NCBI GenBank assembly: GCA_010909165.1
Contig: MU008186.1
Span: 248,001-312,000 of the forward strand
Direction: 5' to 3'
Length of the DNA: 64,000 nucleotides
From: Anthoceros angustus
Taxonomy: Eukaryota; Streptophyta; Anthocerotopsida; Anthocerotales; Anthocerotaceae
Under the pieces are notes generated by a model that worked only from the letters and a program-made list of their open reading frames with translations, did not search any database and was not told the origin of the DNA. How positions within the stretch are numbered: the stretch's first letter is position 1; each line of letters opens with the position of its first letter. A program made the translations under genes and the position numbers. Below, piece after piece: positions 46,715 through 59,254 of this stretch.

Positions 46715-47270
46715 ATACATTCTGGGATCCACTTAGCTCGTTGTCCGATTGCTGGGTCATTGAGTGCATTGTGGGGCCCCTCTAAACGATTCCGGGACCC
46801 ACGTAGCTCGTTGTCCAATTGGTGAGCCAGTGAGTGCATTGTGAGGCCCTCTACACCATTATGGGACCCACTTAGCTCGTTGTCCAATTAGTGGGCCACT
46901 GAGTGCATTGCTACACATGACGTCATGTTCTCCAAACGCAACGCATTGTTCGGACGGGACCTCATGCATTGTTCGGACCGGGACGTCATACCTCACAATG
47001 CACTCACTGGCTCACAAATTGGACAACGAGCTAAGTGGGTCCCTGAATGTTGTAGAGGGCCTCACAATGCACTCACTGGCCCACTAATTGGACAACGAGC
47101 TAAGTGGGTCCCATAATGGTATAGAGGGCCTCATAATGCACTCAGTGGCCCACTAATTGGACAACGAGCTAAGTAGGTCCCAGCATACATTAAACCCTAA
47201 ACCCTAAACCATTCTGGGACCCACTTAGCTCGTTGTCCAATTAGTGGGCCACTGAGTGCATTGCTACACA
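46715..47270. repeat. Fold-back array of ~70-bp units in both orientations
   Basis: The phrase GGGACCCACTTAGCTCGTTG followed by TCCAATTAGTGGGCCA and GAGTGCATTG occurs three times in plus orientation (about 46727, 46795, 46863). It then occurs three times inverted (about 46996, 47065, 47133) and once more in plus orientation at about 47216. A separate motif, TGCTACACAYGA..GTCATG followed by TTCTCCAAA, precedes the inverted set (46910) and follows the last plus copy (47264). The two blocks could form a long imperfect hairpin, as in a fold-back element. Confidence 0.85.
47190..47210. repeat. Interstitial plant telomere-type motif
   Basis: TTAAACCCTAAACCCTAAACC, about two and a half units of the plant telomere repeat AAACCCT, lies between the last inverted and last direct copy of the fold-back array. 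Confidence 0.85.
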
Positions 47271-47389
47271 CGAGTCATGTTCTCCAAAGGTAATGCATTG
47301 TTCGGACGTCATGTTCTCCATTGCTAGGAAGAGCGGATTCTTTTCTTTCTGGGAGCACATATTCTTTGCCTCAAGAAAGTTTTTCTCAG

Positions 47390-47850
47390 GGGCCGACATA
47401 TTTCTGACTCGGGGCACCAGGTCTTTGTTGCAGATGTGGTTATTACAGACCCTAATCGGGACTCCGTCTACGAGCATGTCATCGTCAACCTTCCGGGTTG
47501 GGTGGCGAAGGGATGCGCTACAGCCAAGGTCCACAAGTACATCCCCATGTAGAAAGGCCATACTTTCATTCCCCTTGCGACTGAGACTCACGAGGCTATG
47601 GGCAAGGACTTCTCGAGGTTTATCAAAGCTTGTGCTAATGCATACCACATCCGCAACAACAGCATAGATATCCTCTTTCCAGTGTGGTGGCTTTCTTTCA
47701 ACAACAAGTATTCATTAACTTGACAATGGCTTTCTTTCAACAACAAGTATTCATTAACTTGACAAACGCAATTTTCAGGACAGCTTTGAACGCGAGGGAT
47801 ACAGCATCTCTAGGACAGCTTTGAACGCGAGGGATGCAGCATCTCCAGCT
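47390..47850 (+). mobile_element. Decayed retroelement ORF fragment, same family as 2765-3200
   Basis: Read from about 47404, the plus strand gives DSGHQVFVADVVITDPN, RDSVYEHVIVNLPGW, VAKGCATAKVHKYIPM, a stop, KGHTFIPLATETHEAMG, KDFSRFIKACANAYHIR and NNSIDILFPVWWLSFNNKYS. It aligns with the relic at 2.8 kb at roughly two thirds of residues by eye. The 3' part is scrambled by two short tandem duplications (37-bp unit near 47690-47764 and about 35-bp unit near 47779-47846). Confidence 0.65.
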
Positions 47851-48474
47851 GCAATGATAAGTAGGCCCTTCCTTATTTCAGACTATGACATCCTGCGAGC
47901 GGTATGTAGCTTCAGGGTAGACAATTGGCGGTGCCTTGGCATTGTGCCCTTTAGAGAGTTGTTCCCTACCGCCCCCCGTGGTGTAGATGGGACTTACAAT
48001 CTTTGAATATTTATAAAATTTCCACATTCTCGTATAAAAAATTATATGATAATATGTATATATATATAATAAGGTCCTTCGAAGAGAAAGCTATGTATGT
48101 CATGAAAGCTCCATATTACTTCATACCTTTTTTAAACATATTAGTTTAAAATAAAAAACTTAACTAAGTATAGGTTAATATTATTCTATTTTATAATAAA
48201 CTATTATATATATATACTTGACCGATCAGCCCTATAGATGAAATCCATCCTAAATGGATAAAATTCTTCTTCTCAAATTAGAGCACGGGAATATATACAG
48301 GCTAGCAAATGTCATTTAGACTCAGCCCTTAAAAATGTTCTCCGGCATGAAAAAACTTTATACATAATATTTCTTGTACTAAGAAATCTCTATCGTTCTA
48401 CAAAAATCAAAATGTACTACCTACTCTATTATGGGTAAGTATAACATTGGTTTTAACTCTAGATATTTCCAGTA

Positions 48475-51400
48475 TTAAACGTCTTCTAGTAATAAGGATG
48501 TAAAAGAGAATGGTTGAAAGTTATAACCATCCCCCGCAAAAAACTTGTTTTGAAATTCAACCCAATGTAATCTTATTGCATGTAAGAAAGCACTAAGAGT
48601 CTCCATCACCAGCAATACTGCTAGAGTTGCACAAGAAAACACAAATAACCCGATGCCTCTAATTATTATGCTTTCGTACCTGTGATAGCATTGAAACACT
48701 TAGCTTTGTCTAGACTTCTTACAAAAAATACATCATGAATAAAATACAAACATGGTAGAAAACTTACTCCCAAGCTAGCATCAATACTTTGTCATAAAAT
48801 ACAGCTGAAAGTTGTGCATGTGCAAGGCTGGGAAGAAAGACAAATTAGCTTCATTGAACTTCTACTTTTTAATGGTTTTCATTCAACTATATCTTTACCT
48901 TAGTGCCCACAATCGTAAATAAGATGCTGTATTAGATATTGAACCCAGCACAAACTCTATTGTATGTATCATTTGATGTATAAATATCTCTCCAAAATCG
49001 AATTCTTCATGTTCGCCTTCAAGCTCATCGTGCTCACTAGAATGATCTCCATGGGAATCACCATGTACACCAGCACCAAGAACTCCATATCCACGGGCTT
49101 GCATTCTCTATTATTCATATGTGTCGGGGAGAATTAATCGTAGTAATGAAAGAGATGTATGTATAAATTATGATTGTTCTCTAAATTTTGTAGTTGAGTA
49201 ACTAACTTGTTCCCATTGTTTTTTCAATATGAATGGTTTGGGTAGAAGCATCCAAGGAACGGCAACCAATGCTGTGAGCACCAAAATAACCTAACAACCA
49301 ATGACATGAACTTGAAAATAGTTGACCTAAGAAATATGATATAAGAAACTTAAGAAGTTAAAAACCTTTGGATGAGATCAAAATACTTTGTTTTTTGCAA
49401 TACCTGAATAAAAGTTTGACCCCAAAAGAGTTGGTTATCACCAAGTGGTGCCAAAGGGCTTAAAAACATATAAATCATGACATGATATAAATCGGCTTGT
49501 GATCCAGTACACCATTTTATCAAAATAAGAAGAGAAAGATATCCAAATAAAGAACCAAGGAATAACATTTGTGGGATAAATTCATACCTACACACATCAA
49601 CATTAATGTATGAAAATCACATATATTATATATTTATAGGGCACATCACCTATATGGAGATGGAAATGTAAAAGTAGAGGAAATAATTATTTATTTATAT
49701 TTTAACTCACTTTATATTCAATGGATTATTAAAAAACTTGGCATTATAATAACTATGCCCTATTCCCATCGTCATGTGAGTAACTCCCATTAATATGGAC
49801 ATTTTCATCTTCATTGAATTCATGAATGAAAGTTCAGATCGTGTTCCATGCCAACTTGGATCCACGCCAAATGCATAAGGAGTTGAGCTTGCTTTTATAA
49901 GCCCAATAGTTGATGCATCACTTTTGAAGAAGTATCCAAGATCATAGGTTAAATGTCAATCTTATTTAAACTATTTGAAGAGTTTCACTATTATTCCAAC
50001 ATGGTATCCAAGTTGAATCAGTACCTACAATCCTGTGCTCGGCAGACGTAGGCACTTTTCCCAAATAGTTCAAACGGAAGGGAAAAAAATTCATTATAGA
50101 TGAATCCAGTATAAATGGAACCTAATGCCATCGGTAGAATAATATAACGTCCTCCAAATGCCATATCCATAATATCACCCAATTTCTGCAGATATTTTGC
50201 ATCTATTACTTGAAATCAAGAGCATCATCATAAAATATTCCAAATGAAGGAAGCTAAGGAGAAGGGACAAACTTGACTGCCCAATTTTTCTTCACTGAGA
50301 ATAAGCCACATTGCTGCAATGAACAAAGCTATTCCATGCCCCCAATCTCCAAACATTACAGCAAAAAAAAAAGGAAATGTGACTATAGTAAAGACTGCTG
50401 GATTTGCTTCTTGATATCGCGCAATACTGCATGTAAAATTTAAGAACGTCAAGTTTAAAAAAACGTTGAAACATCAAAAGTATAGATGCTTTATTGTATA
50501 CATCAAAGGTGCAAACAAGATAATTGGCTAAAACGAAAAGTGCGAAAAAAATATCATGGTTAGTTCATTAGTTCTTTCCATTACCCGTATGAATGCACAA
50601 TTCCTTGATAAGGTGCTGTATATTTGTTATTCAAAAATAATGTTGGTGGCGTCTCTTTAGTTTGCAATACTTCTAGAATTGTTAGGACTCTAGTGTTACT
50701 ATGTGCTGCTACACATCGAAGTGTTTCTTGAACCTAATCTACCCTTGAAATAGAAAAGAACTTAGATTCAGTTTATTTAGTACCTTTTTTATGAATTTGT
50801 TTTGTTATGAACGTCTTTCTATGACAATTTGGGAACAAGAAGATGTATGGTAAAATCATGCAAGACTAGTGTTAAATTGGAGGGCAAGTATTTCGCACCT
50901 GTTCTTTGTTCAAAAGGGGACACCATGCCTCTCCTACAAGACACTTGTGGGTAACATTCGTATTCAACATATTCAAAGTTTGAAAAATCAACTTTTCTCG
51001 AAGAACCTACATTGAAACATGCCGGAGAAATATTTGTGTCATATGGTTGTGTGTATCTATTCCTATTGCAAGCCCACATGCCTTGTCAATGAGTTGAAAG
51101 TGCAAAAGGGCATGAACTTCTTACCATCACAATCCATTGATCCAAATGTTGACTAATGCTGATAAGAACTTCATTTCTATGATTAATAGCTGTATCTATT
51201 GTTGATTGTAGCTCATCTAGTTTTTCACTAACCTGGTTTTTATAGTTTTATAATATCAATAACAATAACCATCATTATAAATAGATAACAGAGAGATAAA
51301 ATATGAGTCTGATGGTTCCTTTATGAAACTAAGTTTCACGATAGTCACCTCCATCTCAATTTGCCTTGCAGAAGAAGGATCCTCTGGAAAAGTGTAACGG

Positions 51401-52886
51401 TTTGCATCCATTACATCACAAATTTTTGTAATCTTAGCCTCCGCATGCTCTCCAGTATAGAACACAATAAAAACTAACTTGTCTACCTATTTTTTTAGAG
51501 TGTTAATAAAATTGATCTACAATTTGGAACCAAATTCTATATTTTAATCCAATAATCACACTAACATAATCTTACTCTTTCTCCTGTAATGGGGTCAATC
51601 AAAGTTGTTGAACGTGACACTTTCTTGAAAATCATGTTACCACGAGTTGCTCGAAACAAAATTTTCTCAAAAGATGCTAATTTAGCTTTTGGGATTAATC
51701 CTGTGATATAACCCAATCTCCCATGTTTTGAAGGTTCAGTTTGCATCTCCTGAGCAATTACATTTGACCGTTTAAAGAAAAACAAGAGAAACATATCCAA
51801 ATCATGATATTACATTTCGGAGACATATAAGTTAATTACAATTCAGATTGCACCTGCCCTAATAAAGGGATATCCATAGCTTCATTTGCAGATGATGAAG
51901 CTTCCTGAAGTTGTTGGCTAATTGAGCTAGACCTGGCCTGGCGGAAAAATGCACGCACCTACAATCATGAAGCCTCTCTTTTTTCAATTTGAGATTGAAA
52001 CATAGTTGTAGCATTGAAGTTTAAGGTGAACTATCGTATATTTAGAATCATATTTGTATGTGTACAAAATTATAAGGGTTAATAAAAAGTTGGTAGGTTA
52101 CCTCCTTCAACAATAGTAAGAACTCTGTCAATTCACTATGATTGTGTTTAAGAGTTTCACTATTTTTGTCAATCTCCATCAAGTCATACTCAACTTCCAT
52201 GAGTTTTGCCTGTAAGCAATTGATCAATTTTTTTCGCCTATTCATATTAGAAAACATCACAGTGTGGTGCATAGAGGTTAATTATGAGCTTCAACCTGAC
52301 CATAGCTTAAAGTCAAAGTTTCAATAATATATACTGAAAATCACTTGGAACTATGTCAGTTTAAACTAATACCTCTAGCTCACTCCTACTTATTATTATG
52401 CGTGAGGTTGGCAGCATAGCGGTATTAATTTCGGCTTTAACAATTTGCTCTTTGAAGAACCTTAGTTGTCGGGCCATTTCTGCACATTGTTTCACCTACC
52501 ATCTATTTATCGTAAAATAGAACATGTTCACTCAAGCTTAAGATGATAATATTAGTTTTCTAGAATCATAAAGATCTTTCTGTGAAAACTAAACTTAATT
52601 GAGTAATACCTTAAGAGCATGTGGTCGTTCTGTAGCACTTTTCTTTGCATTGAGCTGCATTTGAACACCATCTTCTCAAATAAAAAGTAGAAGACATATA
52701 TGGATACCCATAAATCTTTCGTAGCAACAAAATTACTTAATATTATTTTATAGGTTTGATTCAATCACTTACATCCTTGAAATGGAGGAGACTAAGCTCT
52801 CCCAAAGCACGCACTGTGTCATGAGCATCCTCAGCTGGAATCACTAATTGCAAAAGAACCATGTCTACTGATCTGAACATATCCAT
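48475..52886 (-). CDS. VHA-a: Vacuolar-type H+-ATPase subunit a (V0 sector)
   Basis: Subunit a forms the proton half-channels of the V-ATPase, which acidifies the vacuole or trans-Golgi. About 18 short exons read through the family in order: [20 protein letters not shown] and [11 protein letters not shown] (ATG at 52884-52886), [226 protein letters not shown] and [20 protein letters not shown]. The conserved arginine of the [16 protein letters not shown] segment in the C-terminal membrane domain is present. All frames seem open. Exons and introns are both strongly AT-rich, unlike neighbouring genes. Confidence 0.93.
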
Positions 52887-53604
52887 GTTGAAGAAGATGA
52901 AAATCACACCAGATGTAAGGTCTTCAGGCTACCACAAGTATCCTCGGTTGTATTACAAAGTTAGTTCCCTTCTCCTCAAAACATAAAATAGATTATTCTC
53001 TTTCAAACTTTAACACAAATAGGTTTTCCAAATATGTGAATGCTTATGTGATGATTCTCAATACGATGAAAACAAGCTAGAAAAAATTATATATCAAAAT
53101 CTTTTCTGCTCAACAAGCTCAAACAAGCAATTTTAGACACACAATTCACTTTCAGCAAAGAAGAAGCAATCGAATCTGAAAATTATTTCACAAGGAAAAA
53201 AGAAGGCCTATTCACAGTCGATGTGCATAACATTGTCTACCATAAAAAAGAAGAAGATTCATGAGGGAGGGATTAAATTTTATAGGACCAAGATGAACAC
53301 CTAGACCCTAGATGTGAACAAAAGGAAGTAATGTCGTGCCCGAGACTGGCTCCAAGGCCCACACAAGGGTTTTTGTTTTTTGCCAAGGATTATTCCCAAC
53401 GCGTCATCTTGGTCCCATCTTTTGTGTTGAGTCTCTCAGGGCAATTTGTTGCCCTCCCTACTTGACTCTCATGTGTTGAGCATTTTTGTAATTTTCTATT
53501 ATATAAAGCTCAAGTTTCTTCTAAAAAAAGCACACGCTTCTTATATAAAGCTCGAAAATCATTCTTCGTAGAAAATGTGTACGCTCGAGAACGACAAGAG
53601 CATA

Positions 53605-53671
53605 ATGAGAATCGAACTACCATGTCTGTACTGTAGCAAGGTACTACTCTACCATTAGACTACTAAGGCCC
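53605..53671 (-). pseudogene. tRNA-Gly relic
   Basis: The plus strand shows GAATCGAACTACCATGTCTG, then TACTGTAGCAAGGTACTACT and CTACCATTAGACTACTAAGG. This matches the tRNA-Gly at 59184-59254 with many substitutions. Acceptor stem pairing is lost. Confidence 0.65.
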
Positions 53672-55224
53672 AAGCATTTTAAATGCCTTAGAAGTGACCT
53701 CTCGAGAAATATAGCAAATATTTTGCTTGCAAGAACCCAACTGACATGTTTACCGCAAGAGAGAAGTGACACGAGCACACGGGCTCACCACATGGATTAA
53801 GCTGCAGACTTTGACATTTGAGAGAGATGAGTTGTGTCATATGGTGTGACACTAATATAAGAGCTTGGGTCAGTATTTGACTAGTTTTAATTAATCTAAT
53901 TATTTATCTTTGAGCAAGTAATTATTATTAATTAATGTTAAACACTTAAGTCAATTAGACGTTGATAGATGTTTATTAAATATAGTTAGTAATAGCCAAG
54001 TAGATCAATACTAATAATGTGCTTTAAGATATTCCTTGCATACTTTAGTGTATTTTAAAGATATTTTTGGAATATGCTGATGCCAATATGATATCTCAGG
54101 GATATGCCGATGCCAAGGACTAGTATATGTAGACCCTTCACATAGGACAAGCTCAGATCGTAGCTTGTCCTCTAGATATGCAATATAACTATGTTGTGAG
54201 GAGGCCAAAGTTATGACTCAAAGAAGGGTGTGTTGGGAATTTGCACGTGTTCTTGTGGGGACACTATGTTTGTGCCACGACATGCAAGCTACTTTCTCTT
54301 ATTCTTATTGGCTTGCAGCTATATTTGCATGAATTTATTTTTGCTCGGTTGTTGATAAAGAAAGTGCTCACATAAATGCGCCAGTATATATTCCGGCACA
54401 CTCCCGCTCAATGCGTCAATGTATAGGTACAATGGTGCTGGGTATATGGATGCACTATTGTTTATTGCGCTGGTATACTGGTGTCTATATGGCACAGACG
54501 AGAGAAGTCTCTGCCGGTAAACCAGAGGTGGAACAAGGGCAAGTACGTGGGCTCGCCGACCTCCAATTTCATTACGTGGAAATGCTAATTCTTTTGTAGG
54601 CTAGTTTTGAGCCAAATCTGTTGTCGATAGAGCATTTCTTTTTTGTAATATGATAGATATTCTTTGCTATTTACGATATGGAGGTGCGCAGGTGTAACGA
54701 CGCCTATGGGACATCTTTCACAACTTTATCGGAATGCCTTTCAAAACTTTAAATTCAGATATCATGCTTTTTACAAGAATTGTTTCATTTGCTTGGCGTT
54801 TATTCAAATCGTATATGTGCTCGTTTTGTCAATAATGTGTTGGGAAACTAGATGATCATTCATGCACAAAAATCACTTTATGGAATAAGCCTGATTTCTT
54901 TAGATGCTGTAATATGATGCATCAATTGCATGACCACTTCATCGCTTCTCGCCCTTGATGGTCAAACTTCAACATGGCGAGGAGGCGAAGCAACGGCAAA
55001 ACGTTGTTATGCGATCTAGACCACTGGATTGTTGAAATAAATAGGTAAATGTAGTTCAATCCATTATGGTATTTACCTTCATAAATGAGAAACCTCGAAC
55101 ATTACGAAATTACGTGGTAGTGAAATTGTATGTCTGTGCTTTCTCAACATTCATCCATCCATGGATACTAAAGTCTGGGTCCAGCTACATGCCTCTCACA
55201 TTGGGACAAGCATGCTCATACCTC

Positions 55225-55275
55225 TAGACAACCGGTACCACTCTTAAGGTACTATTCTACCATTAGACCACCGGT
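55225..55275 (-). pseudogene. Partial tRNA-Gly relic
   Basis: ACAACCGGTACCACTCTTAA then GGTACTATTCTACCATTAGA and CCACCGGT match the 5' two thirds of the tRNA-Gly at 59184-59254 (minus strand). The T-arm is gone. Confidence 0.6.
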
Positions 55276-55461
55276 AGTGTACACGCACACTCATCAAACG
55301 GATTAGGCTACATACTTTAGCATCCGGGAGAGATGAGTTGAGATGAGAGTATGTAGACAGATAAAAAGTTCAGTCTTGCTGGGAAATTGGCATGATGTCG
55401 TGCTCTCTTCTCATGCACGCAAAAATGTGAGACTCGTCTCCCATTCAATCTCGCCTCCTTC

Positions 55462-56140
55462 TGACACTACTAGAACTTGCCATATGCTGTTACAATGTGT
55501 GTTACATATTTTTGTTACGGTGCTCTGGGTTGTAACAGAAATGGCTTTGGTTGTAGGATCGGGTTTAAGGTGTTGCAGTCATGTTGTAGTTGTATAACAT
55601 GGATGTAACATACGATCGGGTCGCGCATGGTTCCATTGCGCAGAACGGGCTTCCCGTCCAGCGGCACCCTTCAAATCGTAGGTGGGAGCCGTATTGCCTG
55701 CAAGCCATTCGGCATATATATCCGCGGAGGTCAGGCACGGCTGTACTCATTGGGTGGTCACTGGTTCAGCGGGGTTTCCGCTGATGGGCGTCGAGGTTCC
55801 GCGGCCGGCACGCCTTCTTTTTGGCCACGTATGGAAATGCTAGAAAATAGCATGTCAAATTCCCATGGAAGGTGACGTGGTTTCTCCAATTGTGTACAAT
55901 CGCTGCCATTCGGTCGCTGACATAGCTATAGATTGGCCACACGTGTGTTTCGATTTGCAATCGTTCAGACGTGTGGCCTCCATGTCACTTGTTCCATGAC
56001 CATATACGAATGTGTGAGGTCGTCCTTTTCTTAGTGGGAAATGTGTGCTCTCTTCCTGGCATTGTTTTCCATCAACCATGGAACAGCGCGCGGATGGCGG
56101 AAGGGGGATCGTGATGTCCCTTATCTCATGAGATAACCTG
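55462..56140. mobile_element. Insertion in a decayed duplicate; CACTA-like terminus
   Basis: The decayed duplicate of 59.56-60.03 kb is interrupted here. Homology stops at about 55461 (CTCGCCTCCTT, against CTCATCTCCTT at 59693) and resumes at about 56139 (GGCAAGGATT, against GGCAAGGATT at 59711). The extra sequence begins TGACACTACTAGAACTTG, and CACTACTAGAA is the sort of end seen on CACTA transposons. I do not see a matching inverted end, so it may be truncated or something else. Confidence 0.35.
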
Positions 56141-56475
56141 GCAAGGATTTCCTTAAAACGTTTCGATATGAAAACCATCTTCCACAATCTTGCACCTATT
56201 CCATCTCATGAGCTGCGAGTGCTTAATTTTGCAGCTATTATTTCCTCTTTGTCTTCCACTCATGAATGCGCAGTGGGTGAGGGATGAAAGCCATGAAAGT
56301 GTTAACCTGCATTGGGGCTGGTTGTGGCGTACGGTGGCTGGCGCAAAGGAGAAGAACGACAAGCGCAGACGCAAAATCAAACAGCAAGCAAAAAAAAAGA
56401 TGGCACACGCTGCCCCGGTCTCCGTGATGTCCCTCTTGCTCGCGTAAGAATCCAAGAACCCAATATGCTCAGCTG
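56139..56475 (+). pseudogene. Decayed duplicate of the pseudouridine-synthase 5' region
   Basis: This parallels 59711-60032 base for base over long runs: CATCTCATGAGCTGCGAGTG against CATCTCACGAGCTACGAGTG, GGGGCTGGTTGTGGCG against GGGGCTGGTTGCGGCA, AAGATGGCACACGCTGCCCC against AAGATGGCACAGGCTGCCCC, and AATCCAAGAACCCA in both. Differences are mostly C-to-T and G-to-A, often at CpG. Confidence 0.8.
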
Positions 56476-56504
56476 ATGGCAAGTGCTAAAGAACCTAAGC
56501 TATC

Positions 56505-57060
56505 GGATCATTTGTGCACATTGTTTCACCTACTCTCTATTTATCATGTACAACATGTTCATTTCAAGTGTGATATTACTATGAACTTTGTTTGTGATAG
56601 GAGCAATACCTTAGAAGCTTGTCGTCCTTCTACAACACTTTTCTTTATGATGAGTTGCATTTGAAAATATTTTTCACAAAGGAGAAATATATAAAATATG
56701 TGGATATCATCAGATCGTCATAATTTACCAAGTTATTCAATATATTTTTATAAATTTTAATCTGATAACTTACATCCTTGAATTGATAGAAATAGAGTAG
56801 ACGTTATAAATAGATGAGATGGAAAATCCCATCTACCCCTGAAGTCCGAGGATGAACAACGCAAAAAAGGCTAATGGTAAAAGGGGAAGTCCTAGTCCCC
56901 TCGAATGCCTTTCCCGTGACTACCTACAGCACCCATGATATTGTGATCGGGGAATTGATATAGGTGATCTCTGTCAAAGTACATTGTGTATATGCATGAG
57001 CATCCTCTATGGAATCACTAATTGCAGAAAAAAAAAATGTCTACTAATAGGAAAATATCT
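56505..57060 (-). pseudogene. Decayed duplicate of the V-ATPase subunit a 5' exons
   Basis: CACATTGTTTCACCTACTCT (56517) parallels CACATTGTTTCACCTACCAT (52486). ACACTTTTCTTTATGATGAG and TTGCATTTGAAAATA parallel the second exon at about 52637-52666. CATGAGCATCCTCTATGGAA with TCACTAATTGCAG (56994) parallels the first exon at 52823. Frames are broken throughout. Further fragments of the same introns appear at 57.1-57.6 and 58.1-58.7 kb. Confidence 0.75.
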
Positions 57061-57684
57061 ATTTTCAAAAAGATGAAATGCACATAACTTATAAGGTCTT
57101 CAACCAACAACTAATTCTCTTGAGTTGTCAACTAAAGTTATTTCTTCTTAAAACATAAAGTAGATTATATCATTTTTGGACTTACACACGTAGTCTCCCT
57201 AAATATTTCAGTGGTTACATGATGATTCTCAATACGACAAATGGAAGCTGAAGAAAACTATATATGAAAATTCTCGACCCAACGAGCTCGAACAAGGGGT
57301 TTAGATATGCAGTTGGCTTTCAAGAAAGAAGAGCTACTCATAGTCTATATGCATAATATTACTTGCCACCTAAACCAAAGAACTTAACTAAAGTTTCCTC
57401 CTACTCAAACATAAAGTAGATGATTTCTTTTTCAAGCTGAAACACAAACAATCTCCTCAAATACATCAATGGTTATTTGATGATACTCAGTGCGATAAGA
57501 GGAACTGAATAGAATTAGATATAAAAAAATCTCGAGCCAACAAGCTCGAATAAGTAGTTTTAGATACATAGTTGGCTTTAGGAGAAAGAGCTACTCTCAA
57601 TCAATATGCATAATATTCTTGGCCACCAAAACGAAAGATAAGACCTTATGTTATAAAATGGCTAAGACCTTATATTATGTGCAA

Positions 57685-57755
57685 TGCACCGGCCGGGAAA
57701 CAAACCCGGGTCTGTACCGTTGTAGGGTACTAGTCTACCATTAGACCATTGGTGC
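57685..57755 (-). pseudogene. tRNA-Gly pseudogene, anticodon changed
   Basis: The full 71 bases align with the intact gene at 59184-59254. The anticodon loop reads CTACAAC in place of CTGCCAC, and the T-loop TTTGTTT in place of TTCGATT, so it should not act as tRNA-Gly. The acceptor stem is nearly kept. Confidence 0.8.
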
Positions 57756-59183
57756 CTTTATTATCATTCATTTCCAACGGTCATAACACTACCAAAACTA
57801 ACTTATAAAATGCCTTTTTCTACCCTGTTTGCCGCGTTGCCAATTTGCCACAAGCACAAAGACTGAGCACACTGATTAGAATACATATCTAGGCATGTAG
57901 GAGAGATGAGCTGAGATGAAAGGAGAGCCAAAATTTGGAGTCCGCTGGGAATGATGTTGGGCTCTCCTGTCATGCCTCGGTTTTAAACACGGATTAGAAG
58001 GCATAATTAGGCATGCGGAGAGATGAGCTGAGATGAAAAGAGAGCCAGAATGTGGAGACCGGTTAGAAATAATGTTTGGCTCTCTTTCATGCCTCGGCTT
58101 TTAAACTGGCATGTTAGTCCTTGGTACCCCAATAACTTATGAGGTCTTCAAGCAATGAGCTAATTGTCTTGAGTTGTCAACTTAAGTTTTTCCTTCTGAA
58201 AATATAAAGCAGATTATCGTCTTTCGGACTTGAACACAAATAGTTTCCCCAAATACTTCTGATGTCGTATGATGAATCTCAATACAACAAATAGAAGCTG
58301 AAGAAAACTGTATATAATTTTTTTTGACCCAACAAGCTCTAACAAGTAGTTTAGATATGCAGTTGGCTTTCAAAAGAGCTACTGAAAGGATCTATATTCA
58401 TAATATTACTTGCCACCAAAACGAAAGAACTCAACTAAATTTTTGTCCTACTCAAAACATGAAGTAGAGGACTTCTTTTTTAGACTGAAACACGAATAAT
58501 CTCCCCAATTACATCACTGGCTACATGATGATTCTCAATACGATAAGAAAAAGTTGAAGAAAACTATATATGAAATAATCTCGACCCAACAAGTAGTTTT
58601 AGATACACAGTTAGCTTTGATGAAGAAAAGCTACTCACAACCAATATGCATAATATTCCTTGCCACCAAAAAGAAAGATAAGATCTGTTATAGAATGATA
58701 GTGAACGCATGTACTCTAGATCTGAAGGCCAAAAATAGTATCATACCTTAAACACCAAGAATAGTATCATACCTCAAACAGGCTCCCACGACCACATATA
58801 GGGTTTTGGCTTCTTGAGAATAATTTATTTTTGAGCTTTATATTAAAGTTACACATACATCTTCTATTTTACTTTGAGGGGGCATTGCCAATAATTTGTT
58901 GTTGAGTTTTATATCAAAAATTCACATCTTCTATTTCACTTTATCGGAGGGCATTGCGAATAATTTGATTTTGAGCTTTGTATCAAAGATTCACTCACAT
59001 CTTCTTCTATTTCATTTTATCCCATGGGGAGGGGGCATTGCGAGAAACGAACTTCATATTAAAAAGTACACACCTTCTATGTCATTTTATCGTAGGGGCT
59101 CGCTCGATCGCCGTTTTATCAGGAAACGTTGCAAGAACCAAGCTAGCGACCTTGTCCTACGAGACCAAAAGGAACCCAGTGCG

Positions 59184-59254
59184 TGCACCGGCCGGGAATC
59201 GAACCCGGGTCTGTACCGTGGCAGGGTACTATTCTACCACTAGACCACCGGTGC
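59184..59254 (-). tRNA. tRNA-Gly (anticodon GCC)
   Basis: A complete 71-base cloverleaf. The acceptor stem GCACCGG pairs with CCGGTGC. The D-arm reads TGGTCTAGTGGTAGAATAG. The anticodon stem-loop is GTACC-CTGCCAC-GGTAC with anticodon GCC. The T-arm is CCCGG-GTTCGAT-TCCCGG, and the discriminator is A. No intron. It is close to the standard nuclear plant tRNA-Gly(GCC) from memory. Three relics of it lie within 6 kb upstream. Confidence 0.95.

Noticed and set aside
46715-47270. Possible CRISPR array
   Set aside because: Units are long, occur in both orientations, have no regular unique spacers, and the genome is a plant.
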